From positions 31,469,001 to 31,533,000 of the forward strand of contig NC_057843.1 of the NCBI RefSeq assembly GCF_910594005.1: a stretch of 64,000 nt of DNA. The letters run 5' to 3'. Below are positions 22,646-33,064 of the stretch, piece after piece. This DNA is from Cervus elaphus. Taxonomy: Eukaryota > Chordata > Mammalia > Artiodactyla > Cervidae. A program made the position numbers and the translations under genes. Numbering within the stretch: the stretch's first letter is position 1; each line of letters opens with the position of its first letter. Below the pieces are notes generated by a model, which was not told where the DNA came from, did not search any database, and worked only from the letters and a program-made list of their open reading frames with translations.

Positions 22646-23759
22646 ATCATAGCTATGTGTAAGCATTTCGCTAACACAATTTATTTGCAACTACCTTTTG
22701 GTCCCTGTTACCCGACTATTGGTTTGCTCATGCCAGTATACACAGAAGATTGCAGAGAGATATAAATATTTACTATAGTTGTCAAATGTATTCATATCCC
22801 ATTTGTATCTTTAAGATTACTATTAAGTGTAAACTGTATCAAGTTTGTGTGCAACATAGTCATGTATGCAGAATGACAGAACACTTTATTTGTCATCTTT
22901 TACTGAAAAAAGCAAAGGAAACTTCAACTAGCTAGATACCCTAAATGTATGAGAAGGAAGCCATTAAATAACTGGACAGTAGGAGTCCTTGACAATTTAT
23001 GTTTTACCTCTAGCTTTATACTATTTTGTAACAATAAGACTATTCAATATAAAGATTTGTATAAAGTAAGAACATGACCCAGTGCAAATTTCTCCTTGAA
23101 TTAAATATTTCAAGTGCATTTTCTGCAGTGTCAGGAAAGAAAAAGCTGCTAACAAATCAGGTCTTATCTACCTGGAAGATACAGAACATATGTAGAGATT
23201 TGTGATGCCCCGTGTTTAGATTGTATGATTACAAAGCACCATTACATTAAACTATTTTTGTGCAGTAAATGAAGAAAAATAAGTACAGGCTAATTTGACA
23301 TATGTATGACCCATATTATTTATTGCTCAAAATAGATTAATAAATTGTCATTAATCACATATGTTGGCGATATGCTGTGGGAAGTATTAGAACTATGGTA
23401 TAAATAAAGTAAATGTATTAAATGAAGAAACATTTTTGAATGAATGTAAATCCTAATGAAGTAGAATGAGCTCAGAAAGGAGGCCTGCATTTGAGTGTAG
23501 AGTCATAGACTTGTTTTCTGCCTCAACATGTACCATCATCTAATCTTTCAATACCTTATTTTCCCTTTTATTTTTTACATTGGAGTTTGGTCTGATTATT
23601 TCTAGAACACTTTATGTGTTAATACTTCTCATGATTATAACTGCACAAATGAAAAATCCTATCCTCAAATACTATTACTTAGGCAAATCTGAAGAGAATA
23701 TTTTTGTATGTTTTATTGAATGCTTATAGCTCAAATTTTCAAAAATTAAAAAGTCTGTT
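22646..23759. other. Unique AT-rich DNA, no gene seen
   Basis: No repeat family recognised and no credible frame. Confidence 0.5.
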
Positions 23760-24960
23760 TAACCAGCAGCCAGATTAAGATAGAGAATATTTCCAGAGTT
23801 CTCCTACTATTGCTCCATTTAGTCACTACATCCCCAAACTAAATAATATGATAAGCTTTATCATCATAAATTTGTTTTTTAAAAGTAATACATCTGACTT
23901 TTTGCACTTAACATGATGATAATTGCTATTCATTTATTTTTTTACATATTGTGTTTTTCATTCTTATTACTGTATGTTATTGACTACATTTTTTAATCTG
24001 TATATTTGTACATGCATATATTTTTACTAGGTCATGTTCTTAGTGATACAAACCTTTATATAAAATAGTTAGAATAATATACAGTGACATATCTATATTA
24101 ATATGAGTTTGTGTTCTTTACCAGTGAGTTAGTGGTAAAAAACACTCCTGCCAATGCAGGAGATGCAGGTTTGATCCCTGGGTCAGGAAGATACCCTGGA
24201 GAAAGAAATGGCAAGCCACTCCAGCCTGGCGAGCTACAATCCATGGGGTCACAAAAGAGTCTGACATGACTTAGCAACTAAACAAGAACAGAATATATAC
24301 ATATAAACAATAATTCATACATATAAACAACCACATAATATACACATATATACTTATATATATTCACTCATGTAACATAAACCTATATATATACATATAA
24401 CTGTATAGACATATAACTGTCTATTTAATATGTGTGTGTGTTGTATGTATATTGATCCATTCTAGTGTTCATGGAGATGTGAACCCTGCCTAGCTCTCTA
24501 GTTTGGGCTGTTATAAAGAGTGTTACTGAGAATATTCTCATATCTCTTCTGCTAGGAATGCTTTTTGGATCATAGAATAATCAAACCTTTATTATATAAT
24601 GCTAAATAGTTTCCCCCAAAAGGTTTATCAGTGCATATTCTCATCAGAATTATAGTATAAAGCTGCTTTTCATTATTGTCAAGATAAAATATTGACTTTA
24701 ACAGTTTTTGGCATCCTGGTATGTGTGGCAGTATTTCTTTGTGATTTTGATTTGCATTTTCCTGTTCAGTAACAGAGATGAAGAAATGTTCATATGTTTA
24801 TTGGACATTTTACTTTCCTGTTTTGTGAAATCTGTATTTAATTCTTTAAGTATTTTAAAATTATTGATATTTAGAAATTCCTTACTAACACCAGTCAATT
24901 GTTAGATCTATGTATTGTACATAAGTATGTAGTCCCATATATTTATATTCTCTTGATTGG
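23760..24960 (-). mobile_element. Old L1 remnant, interrupted by a SINE
   Basis: Diverged reverse-strand L1: TCATTCTTATTACTGTATGTTAT and related 3'-region text before the SINE, then GGGCTGTTATAAAGAGTGTTACTGAGAATATT and TTTGATTTGCATTTTCCTGTTCAG after it. The minus frame 24698-24898 (KQESKMSNKHMNISSSLLLNRKMQIK) is a recognisable decayed form of the L1 ORF2 C-terminal region. Edges are uncertain. Confidence 0.6.
24111..24288 (+). mobile_element. Bov-tA SINE with internal deletion
   Basis: Head CCAGTGAGTTAGTGGTAAAA, B-box CAGGTTTGATCCC, a body in which CCACTCCAG joins directly to CCTGGCGAGC (about 50 bp lost), and the terminus GACATGACTTAGCAACTAAACAAG of a Bov-tA subtype. It is followed by about 140 bp of ATAC/TATA-rich sequence (24293-24435). 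Confidence 0.88.
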
Positions 24961-26224
24961 TATTTGAATGAACATAATTTTAAAAATAATGAATTTTTTC
25001 CAAAATCTGGTCCACTGGTCATTGTAGTGAACTGTGTATTTCCATTTTGTATCTATTAGGGAGAGAAAATGGCAAATATACTTCTTCTAATAGTTTTTTT
25101 AAATAAGATTATTTTGTTGTTTTTATAGATAGACCTATATATTGTCATTGTATACTTTAAACTGCCAGAAGAAAAAAATTTATTTCATAATAAAAACAAA
25201 CTTCATTTGATATGAGGAATAATGAATAAATTGTTAATTGCAAAATTACTTTCTCTCAAGATGTACTATGAAATTTGAGGAGCAAGTTATCATCAATAAA
25301 TTGCTTTAAGTAATTTGAACTAGACAGAGTTTATCAAACTCTTAATTGATAAGTTGGTATTGTAGACTACAAAAAAGCAATTTATTTAAAAAACTTTAGG
25401 TAATTATCGATTTCAGGCTATGTTAGATGCTGAAATAATTTTTCTGTATAGTACATAAGTAGCATAAACCTGTCATATGGAAAAATTTGATATTGTATAG
25501 TAACCTTTTAAAAATATTTTTGTTTTCTTAATGAAGTTAATGACAAAAAATGTGGAAATTTATATAATACTGAATTTTATGCATGGTGCTTTGGGCTACA
25601 GAGAAAAGTCCTTTAGCCACCTATTTTTTAGGTGAGAGGTAATTAGTTCTTAAAAACTAAATCTGCCAGGAAATCTTTCTAAAATTGATTCTGAATAATG
25701 ATCTACACACTTTCATCCTTAGTGTCTGGACATGACTGGCAGTATCTCTGAACTTTGCATTACCACAAGACAACCTAACTCATTCTCCAAACTTTCCCTT
25801 TCCTCTCCTCTATTAAAGATTAGGTCAACACTTTCTTTAACAAGCCAACAAATCACATCCTCAAAAGAGAGTCCTTAACATCAAATTATATTTACTAATT
25901 GTTAATTCAACTAGAAATTCAAAACCAAAAAGCAAGTTAATGAGGCATAATATTTTAGGAGTGTCAGACTGAGAACACAAAAATTACATTTTATGTAGTA
26001 TGTGTGTTAGCTGATTACATAGCTTTAGATAATAAACTTGAGACTTTGGTGATGACATAAGTTAATGTAAATAATATCTCCATGTATATATCACATTGAA
26101 AATATTTTTTACTATCTACTTGTTATTTAATCTATAATAATGACCACTTCTCCACTTTTTTTCCTCAACTTTTCACTCTCTTTTCTTCATTTATCTTCTC
26201 TTCTCTTCCTGAACAATTTCAACA
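24961..26224. other. Unique AT-rich DNA, no gene seen
   Basis: No repeat family or credible coding frame recognised. A pyrimidine-rich stretch (CTCTTTTCTTCATTTATCTTCTC) lies just before the next SINE. Confidence 0.5.
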
Positions 26225-26440
26225 TTTGCTGTTGTGTTAGTCGCTCAGTCATATCTCACTTTTTGTGACTCCATGGACTGTAGCCTGCCCGGCTCCTCTG
26301 TCCATGGAATTCTCTAGGCAAGGGTACTGGAGTAGTTTGCCATTCCCATCTCCAGGGGATCTTCCCGACCCAGGGATCGAAGTCAGGTCTCCCGTGTGGC
26401 AGGCAGATTCTTTATCATCTGAGGCACCAGGGAAGCCCAG
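26225..26440 (-). mobile_element. Bov-tA SINE, well preserved
   Basis: Reverse-strand full-length copy: GTGTTAGTCGCTCAGTCAT at the left, B-box equivalent GGGATCGAAGTCAGG, and head GAGGCACCAGGGAAGCCC at the right edge. Short flanking repeats TTTCAACA lie at 26217-26224 and 26441-26448. Frames on both strands (26249-26479, 26265-26522) are SINE read-through. Confidence 0.93.
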
Positions 26441-27483
26441 TTTCAACAAAAATCCATTCAATGGTGCAGATAGACACAAGCATGCATGCCAGAAGTTGGG
26501 GATGAGGGATCCGATGGCTTGAAACTGGGAGTTAGAATCTAAATAAGATGAAGGTGGAATCCATACAGGAGGCCACTTAACATAGGAAGTCAGAGCTCAT
26601 ATGGGGATGATTCAGAACAAAAGTCACAGTCTAAGCAGATTGAAGAGAAAACCTGCATAGTGGGATGGTTGTAGCCTAAGCAGGGTGATGGAGGCACTTT
26701 GGGGGGATAAAATTGATACTAGAGAAAGGAGATTCACAGAGAGATTGATTAAAAGAGCAAATGGTTATGAATAAGGGCTCTATAATATCATACTTTCAGG
26801 GTGATATGGTTACATATGTGAAAAGAGAGAAAACAGTTTAAAATCTGTACTATTGTGCTAAATTGGAAGTATAGATCTAAACTCATGGTTTGAAATATAC
26901 AGAGAAGTAAATACAGGTATAAATTGCTGTTGTGTATGCATAGTTCTTTGCAGTGATAGAATATAGGAGGAGCAGCACCATCACAGTGATGAGTATCTCT
27001 AACATCTAGGTATTTTGAATTCTAAAGAACATAAACAGGGGCAAAGATTCCTCTTTTGAAAATGACTGACTGAGTGACTGGGAAAGGTACATATAAGATG
27101 AACCTGAAGCATCTGTTTGTACCAGAGATCAATAAAGTGCTCAACAAACAATGGGGATGTGTCAAGAAGACATAGAAACAGGCCAATAAGATGTCTTCTT
27201 ATTGGCCAAATCTTGGACAATTTGAGCATCAGAGTAAAATTTCAGTAATGGTTTTAGCATGTTTAATATCTACCCATGAATCAACACAGATACAAATAAA
27301 TCAATGAATAACTGAAATTTGAAAGAGAAGCAGGATATATCAAATTACATTGATAATGGGTAAAAATGAGGGAGATCTTAAAAGGGGAAAGAAGATACAT
27401 GTGTTTTGAAGAATGGAAGTGACTACAAATTCTAAAATTAATATTAAAACTATTCAAAAAACTTTTCCCAGTGCTATATTAAT
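26441..27483. other. Unique DNA with a 10-bp perfect hairpin
   Basis: Less AT-rich than its surroundings. Repeated GGGATGATT/GGGATGGTT and AGCAGATTGAAG/AAGCAGGGTGATGG motifs at 26580-26700 suggest a degenerate old repeat, unidentified. A perfect inverted repeat GGCCAATAAG...CTTATTGGCC spans 27181-27207. The minus frame 26999-27229 (76 codons) overlaps it; I cannot assign a family. Confidence 0.45.
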
Positions 27484-27537
27484 AGTGAAGTGACTCGCTC
27501 AGTCGTGTCCGACTCTTTGTGACCCATGAACTGTATA
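27484..27537 (-). mobile_element. Bov-A SINE 3' end fragment
   Basis: GTGAAGTGACTCGCTCAGTC followed by GTGTCCGACTCTTTGTGACC is the 3' end of a Bov-A type SINE. It stops abruptly where a second SINE begins. Confidence 0.7.
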
Positions 27538-27861
27538 GTTGTGGTGGCTTAGTCGCTAGGTCATTTCCGACTCTTGTGACCTCATGGACTGTAGCCGGCC
27601 AGGCTCCTCTGTCCATGGGATTCTCCAGGCAAGAATACTGGAGTGGGTTTCCTTCTCTAAGGGATCTTCCCAACCCAAGGATGGAACCCAGGTCTCCCTT
27701 ATTGCAGGAGGATTCTTTACCAGCTGAGCCACAAGGGAAGCCCAAGAATACTGGAGTGGGTAGCCTACCCCTTCTCCAGCAGATCTTCCTTCCCAGGGAT
27801 TGAACTGGGGTCTCCTGCATTGCAGGCAGAATCTTTACCAATTGTGCTATCAGAGAAGCCG
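27538..27861 (-). mobile_element. Composite two-headed Bov-tA SINE
   Basis: On the reverse strand a complete Bov-tA (GTGGTGGCTTAGTCGCTAGG to the head AGCCACAAGGGAAGCCC at about 27745) is joined directly to AAGAATACTGGAGTGGGTAGCC, a partial Bov-A body. A second tRNA-like head (AATTGTGCTATCAGAGAAGCC) follows. The same junction occurs at 42225-42547 and 50660-50982, so this is a recurring composite rather than a chance nest. Confidence 0.85.
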
Positions 27862-27875
27862 ACACAATAACAGTA

Positions 27876-28008
27876 TTATTAATCAAATATTTTGTGTCAG
27901 GAACTGTGGTTAAATTCATGCATACTTTATCCTGTGAAACAACAGAAGAGATTACAGTTACCATCATCTCGCTCATCTGTAAAGATGAGGAAAGTGAGGA
28001 CAGAAACT
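27876..28008 (-). mobile_element. MIR SINE fragment
   Basis: TGTGTCAGGAACTGTGGTTAAATTC, then CATCATCTCGCTCATCTGTAAAGATGAGGAAAGTGAGG, follow the order of the MIR core on the reverse strand (size-class phrase, then the conserved GATGAGGAAA element). Strongly diverged, as expected for a mammal-wide element older than the BovB and Bov SINEs. Confidence 0.6.
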
Positions 28009-29499
28009 GAAGTACTTATATAATAAGTACATTATATAATGTATACTATATACATTATACATTACATGGTTTACTGTGCTCTATCGTATTGTTCTCTATC
28101 TCAAAAACATCATTTGTAGCTTCTTGCTACTACTTTGTGCTTTATTGTAAGGATATACCAGCTGAGAGGTTCTCTATTTGTAAATTGCCTTTTTTAAAAC
28201 CTTTCTTAGAATATTGAGGAATGCAAATAAGTCTGGGTAAAGAAAACCATCTATGTCTAATGATGTCATTATTTTCATAAAAGGTATGTTTGAGACTTTT
28301 CTTTTTTAGAGTTCCTGGTTTGACTTAATATATGACTGGATTGGGAAATTGCAAAGTGATTTATAACATATTTTATTGCATTTGATTCTCCATGAATAAC
28401 TCAGCACAAGTGTTACTTTTGCTGATAAGAACCCTTTTTATTTTTCTATTGCCTAGTCTGGGAAAACAGATTGTTGAATATATTGAAGAAAACATACTTT
28501 AAAATCTCAAAATACGTTTCCCTATGCAAAGTATGAAAAAACTCTAAATCTTTATGTACTAGGTTAAAAGTAATAACCACCTAAGGTAGAAGTGTGGATG
28601 TTAATATTCTAACATTTCTGGTATATATTATAACCTCTTCTAACATTTACTTTCTATTAAATTAAACTTTATCAGCAATGTAATTTGAATATTATTTATT
28701 TGAATATTATTTGTACATTGGCTTGTGAACTGGATTTCTGTTGTGTTTACTTATGGTTTGTATGGAAGAACTAAATGCCTGGTAAAGTAGTATTTATTCA
28801 AAATAGGAAAAAAAATGTAATAGCAGATGAAGGAAAACTTCATCTATATAATAAAGATCAGAAGAGTTTCCTCATGATGAGGTGATAAAGGTTTAGTCAT
28901 ATTGAGACTAAATGTCTTTCTTGCTGTTTATGTCTAACAAGCTATAAGTGTGAACTTCTTGGATAGGTGAAGCAGGATTGAGTTGAAGGTGATGACAGTT
29001 CTGTGTTTATAAGATATTCATGACCAAGAAAATGAGATGAATGTATCCTTAACCTTAAAATAATTCACTATATTGTAGGTGTGCTTTAAGTCCTTTCATA
29101 CAAAGAATACTGATTGGGTCTTTTCAAGTAAATGTGTTAGTAAACCATTTGAACATGCAGTTATGAATCAAGTTTAATTTTAGAATAAATGGATATTTTT
29201 GTGTTTAGAAAAATTAGTAGCCACCTAAGGACCTTCCAAATTTCAAAGTCAAGAAGCTATGATATTCAGATTTTCCTCTAGATAATGAGATTTGATATGT
29301 TTTCTTTTAGACATTTTGGCATACATGTCATTTGCCAACAGTATAGGATAGATAGATGGGCATATAAATCAACTTGCTAGAGCTACTAATATTGTAGGTG
29401 TGCTTTAATATTCTTTTCATGCAAAGAATACTGATTCAATGTCTATCTAATCTATCTATAATGACTTTTGTTGTTTCCACGCTCTGGTTGATATTGATA
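28009..29499. other. Unique AT-rich DNA with dispersed local duplications
   Basis: No transposon recognised. A segment of about 44 bp at 29072-29115 (ATTGTAGGTGTGCTTTAA ... CAAAGAATACTGATT) recurs at 29391-29435. Another of about 40 bp at 29250-29289 (AAGAAGCTATGATATTCAGA) recurs at 30089-30129. A perfect 16-bp palindrome TACATTATATAATGTA sits near 28029. Confidence 0.5.
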
Positions 29500-29960
29500 C
29501 CATCTACAACTTCTTTGCATTTTAGCCATTTTAGTAAATGAATAGCAGTACTATATTGTGTTAATTTGCATTTCAATGATGTTAGAGTTGAGCTGTTTTT
29601 ATTTATTGACTTCTTTCATATCATCATTTGTGAAATTTCTGCCTGAGTCATTTATCTATCTTTCTGTTGGACTGTCTACTTTTTAAAATAGATTTGTAAT
29701 AGCTTTTGTTGTGGGCCTGAATACTTAGATCAACATTTCAATTAAATTTGAATAAATTTAATTCCAATTAATTTTATTGTATCCTATTTATCAAAGCTCC
29801 CTATGATTATCTAACTGCCATATTTTTAAACATTAATAAACATATACTATTCCCCATTAAATTAAATATACATAATGACCAATAGTCACTAAAATTGTTT
29901 CAAATGGCTTTTCCTTCAATTTTATCTGTGTAAAGTATGACATGGACTAGATTATGTCAT
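29500..29960 (-). mobile_element. Old L1 remnant (probable)
   Basis: TTAATTTGCATTTCAATGATG, GAGCTGTTTTTATTTATTGAC and CTGCCTGAGTCATTTATCTATC resemble heavily decayed reverse-strand L1 ORF2 3' sequence. Little more than word-level likeness remains and the edges are not definable. Confidence 0.4.
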
Positions 29961-30129
29961 AGAGCAGAGTCACTGCTAAATTGGCTATTTTCTCTTACAA
30001 TTAAGCCAGATAATGTATTGTAGATTGTAGATGAGGATGATTGAATGTGAAATCAAGATTTAAGAGTTCCTGGACTAAGTAATCACTGCAAGAAGCTATG
30101 GTACTCAGATTTTCCTGTAGATAAATAAG

Positions 30130-30425
30130 CCTCTCTCTTTTTCTCTCTTTCACACACACACACATATATACATATAATATATATGCTAAATATTTTTTCA
30201 AATATATATGCACATATTTAGGAGAGACTTTATATGTAAATTATATCTGTAAAATTATAATATGTCAATTATAATAATGTAATGATATGATAAGTACATA
30301 TAAATATATATTTATAATATATACATATTTATAAATAAATAAATATATGAATATATTATATAAATATAAATAAATATATAAAAATAAATATATACATATA
30401 AAATATATATAGTATATATATAATT
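30130..30425. repeat. (CA)n/(TA)n microsatellite and AT-only tract
   Basis: CTCTCTTTCACACACACACACATATATACATATAATATAT at about 30141-30182. From 30235 to 30423 there is almost pure A/T with AATA and TATA units (AAATAAATAAATATATG). Likely variable in length between individuals. Confidence 0.85.
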
Positions 30426-30439
30426 TCTCCCCTGAACTA

Positions 30440-31010
30440 AAACTTCAGGTATCCATCCTCCAGATACCCAGCACGCAACTTAATCTCTCCATGTCTAAAA
30501 CAGAAATGTTGATTTTTTTTTTTCCTACTCTCCCCTAGTCTGTCATATCCTTCCTTTTTTTCTACATTAGCAATTGGCACTTCCTCCCATTCCATTGCTT
30601 AAGACAGAACCCTTTCACTTATTCTGATTCTTCCTTTTGACTGTATATCAAAAATGAAGTTCTAAATTTCCCCAATTTTCACCTTTTACACGACCATTGT
30701 TCTAGACTAAACAATATTCATCTCTACCAAGATTTTAGAGCTTTCTAACTGGTTTCTCTGTTCCATTCTTACTGCTGGATGTTCACCAGGTGACTGCAGT
30801 GGTCTTTCACAAAGTAAATCGTATCACATCACTTCTTTGCTTAAACTCTCCAGTAATGTCTTATTCCACTATGAATATGATCCAAATGCCTTCCCTCAGT
30901 GGATCTGATGCACTGCTGGACTTGGACCTCATCTCACTTAATTTGGACTGAGTAGGATTGACTTACCTACCTCCCTAATTCTTGACACCAGATAATTTGT
31001 CACCAGCATA
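30440..31010 (+). mobile_element. L2 LINE remnant
   Basis: ATTAGCAATTGGCACTTCCT, CTTTCTAACTGGTTTCTCTG, TATCACATCACTTCTTTGCTTAAACTCTCCAGTAATG and GGACCTCATCTCACTTAATTTG keep the order and spacing of the 3' part of L2. Strongly diverged. The boundaries are approximate and the 3' tail is not evident. Confidence 0.55.
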
Positions 31011-31385
31011 GCTTAAGTGACTCTTTTTCCCAGTTAGCCCCTCTGTTTCTATCTCCTCTATCAGGAAACCTAACTCCTTATTATTATTCCCTGATTTTGA
31101 GACCCTTATCTTTCCCTTCTTGTTTTCTAGGCATCAGAAACAAGGTTGTTTACATTTTCTTTCAATTCATGTTTCCATTTCTCTTAAGGGCATTTATTTT
31201 TTGTTTGGTTCCCATTTTTGTCTTCCTTGTTGATTCTCTAGAGAAGGGAAATTTCCTCTTCATACCTAAATCAAACTTCCTCAATATTCCTTGTTTATTT
31301 CTATTTTTCTCATCTCAAAAATTTTGTGAAGAAATATTTCTAGTCAATGATTCTAGAAAATATCAACATTCTTGGCTTTAATAAT
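31011..31385. other. Pyrimidine-rich DNA, possibly L2 continuation
   Basis: T/C-rich. The plus frame 31097-31381 (94 codons, FQFMFPFLLRAFIFCLVPIF) looks membrane-like only because of T-rich composition. No splice or promoter context supports it. Confidence 0.35.
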
Positions 31386-31492
31386 ATTAGGTTGGTTTTA
31401 ATTATAAAAATTTTTATACATTTAATTATATAAGCAGTTCATTTGGATTTTTCTATAACATCTTTGAAAACCTAAGTGAACTTTTTGGTAAC
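31386..31492. mobile_element. Mariner-type MITE remnant (probable)
   Basis: ATTAGGTTGG at 31386-31395 matches the terminal motif of ruminant mariner-derived elements. About 40 bp further on, GTTCATTTGGATTTT (31437-31451) and AAAACCTAAGTGAAC (31467-31481) form an imperfect hairpin (12 of 15 pairs), followed by TTTTTGG. The 40 bp after the left motif look like an AT-rich insertion. Confidence 0.5.
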
Positions 31493-31741
31493 CAGATGTT
31501 TTGGTCTTGAGTTTTTAAGCAAAGCAAAATGCCTCTCTTCTTAGGGTGAACCCTTTTTCCTTGAAGATACTTTTTAAGCAGTTCAATTGCAGGAATCCAG
31601 TTTAAAGAAGTACATTTTCAAAATTCTCATACTGAATATGATTTTTAATTTTGTTTATGATTCTGACCATAAACATCCAACTGAAACCTTACTGTGTAAA
31701 ACTCAGACCTAATATAGCAAAAGGGTAATAAAACTAAAAAA

Positions 31742-31857
31742 CTGGGATGGGGAATACGTGTAAATCTATGGCTGACTCATATCAATGTATGACAAAACCC
31801 ACTGAAATGTTGTGAAGTAATTAGCCTCCAACTAATAAAAAAAAAAAAAAAAACTAA
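31742..31857 (+). mobile_element. Ruminant L1 3' end, very short
   Basis: GGGATGGGGAATACGTGTAAATC, ACATTTCAGTGG-type sequence read in sense (CCACTGAAATGTTGTGAAG), TAATTAGCCTCCAACTAATA and an A17 tail. It is the last 100 or so bases of the same L1 family seen in reverse at 16951. Possible short flanking repeats AAACTAAA occur near 31732 and after the tail. Confidence 0.88.
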
Positions 31858-33064
31858 ATAAAAGTCAACTTTTAAAGGACATATTAATAATAGTTATTAA
31901 GAAAAAGAGAAAATCAGATTTGCAGTCACCTGGATTGGGCAAATATTTTCTCTGCATTGTAATCTAAAGATAACTTATTTTTTCTATGATTTAGTTTTAT
32001 ACTTATGAAATAAACAGAAAAAAAATCTAAACTATCTCCCAGTGTTTTTAGGATCAAAGAGATACTGTATGTGGTATTTTATGATGCTTACGAAGGAGGC
32101 ATCTTGGAATGAGAAAGGCAGGACATAAATACTTATTCTGGTCCTTATTAAAGGTATGACTTTATTAAGCCCGCCATGCCTCATTTTCTTGTTGCAAAAA
32201 TATGAATAACTGTAATTTGATATCCGAGATTATAGTTTTATAAAACAGCATCTTACATGGCAGGGATTCAATAAATTATAGTTATTAAATATTACTTTAA
32301 GAACTTAGAAACAATTATAGAATATAGCATTGATAATTGCTATCATTATTTCATTCAAGTGCTAAGACGGAAGTTACTCTAAAAAAGTATTCATAATAAA
32401 TATGCAAAAAGTGCTAATTAGGGTTCAGCCTAATTTTTCTTCTTTTCACCTCATTCTTCTGTCTTGGGAAAGGATCTACATTTGTTTTATAACATATATT
32501 TCATTTTTTTCATAACAATGACATTAAAATTGCTAATGATACTTGTGACACAGAAAAGTCCCTGCTCTGTTTTGAATGTTGTGTAGTTCTGATAAATCTT
32601 GTCATAAAAACGCAGTACATACTAATGTTTAAAGTGTATTGTTATAGTTCATGAGCAGAGTTCATGCCCTAATTTAGTTGTCTGGTTCTGCTTCTTATCA
32701 AAAAAGAATTACAACCGGTGTCAATAATAACCTTGCCTCAGTAAATCTTACATTATTGGGTTGTGTTAGAAATTTAAATCTGATTATTCCAGGAATACTT
32801 TGGAGATAAAAGTAATTAAGAGACTACTAGGTATCAATATTTGTACAGAAACCTATAAGGATTAAAACTATTTAGTATTTACTATTGGTGCAACAATGGA
32901 AAAAAATAGATAAATATAACATAAAAGGACATTTGGAAATAACACATACATGGTCTCTTTTTATATCTAAGTTGATTTACAATATAATCACTATGTTGTA
33001 CAGGTGAAACTATATTATATTTTAAATCAAATATTCTCAATTAAAAAGACCATCCTTATTCTAA
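31858..33064. other. Unique AT-rich DNA, includes a MIR at 32120-32305
   Basis: Apart from the MIR (separate entry), nothing is confidently identified. At about 32975-33050 (ATTTACAATATAATCACTATGTTGTACAGG) there is a likeness to the 3' end of an old L1 in sense orientation, adjoining the reverse-strand L1 that follows. Confidence 0.45.
32120..32305 (+). mobile_element. MIR SINE remnant
   Basis: GCCATGCCTCATTTTCTTGTTGCAAAAATATGAATAA and, downstream, CATCTTACATGGCAGGGATTCAATAAATTATAGTTATTAAAT follow the second half of the MIR consensus in sense orientation (CTCATCTGTAAAATGG-type core, then the AATAAAT end). Diverged. Confidence 0.6.

Noticed and set aside
26999..27229. 76-codon minus-strand frame overlapping the CCAAT hairpin as a small gene
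   Set aside because: The frame has no recognisable domain and the region has the look of a decayed, unidentified repeat.
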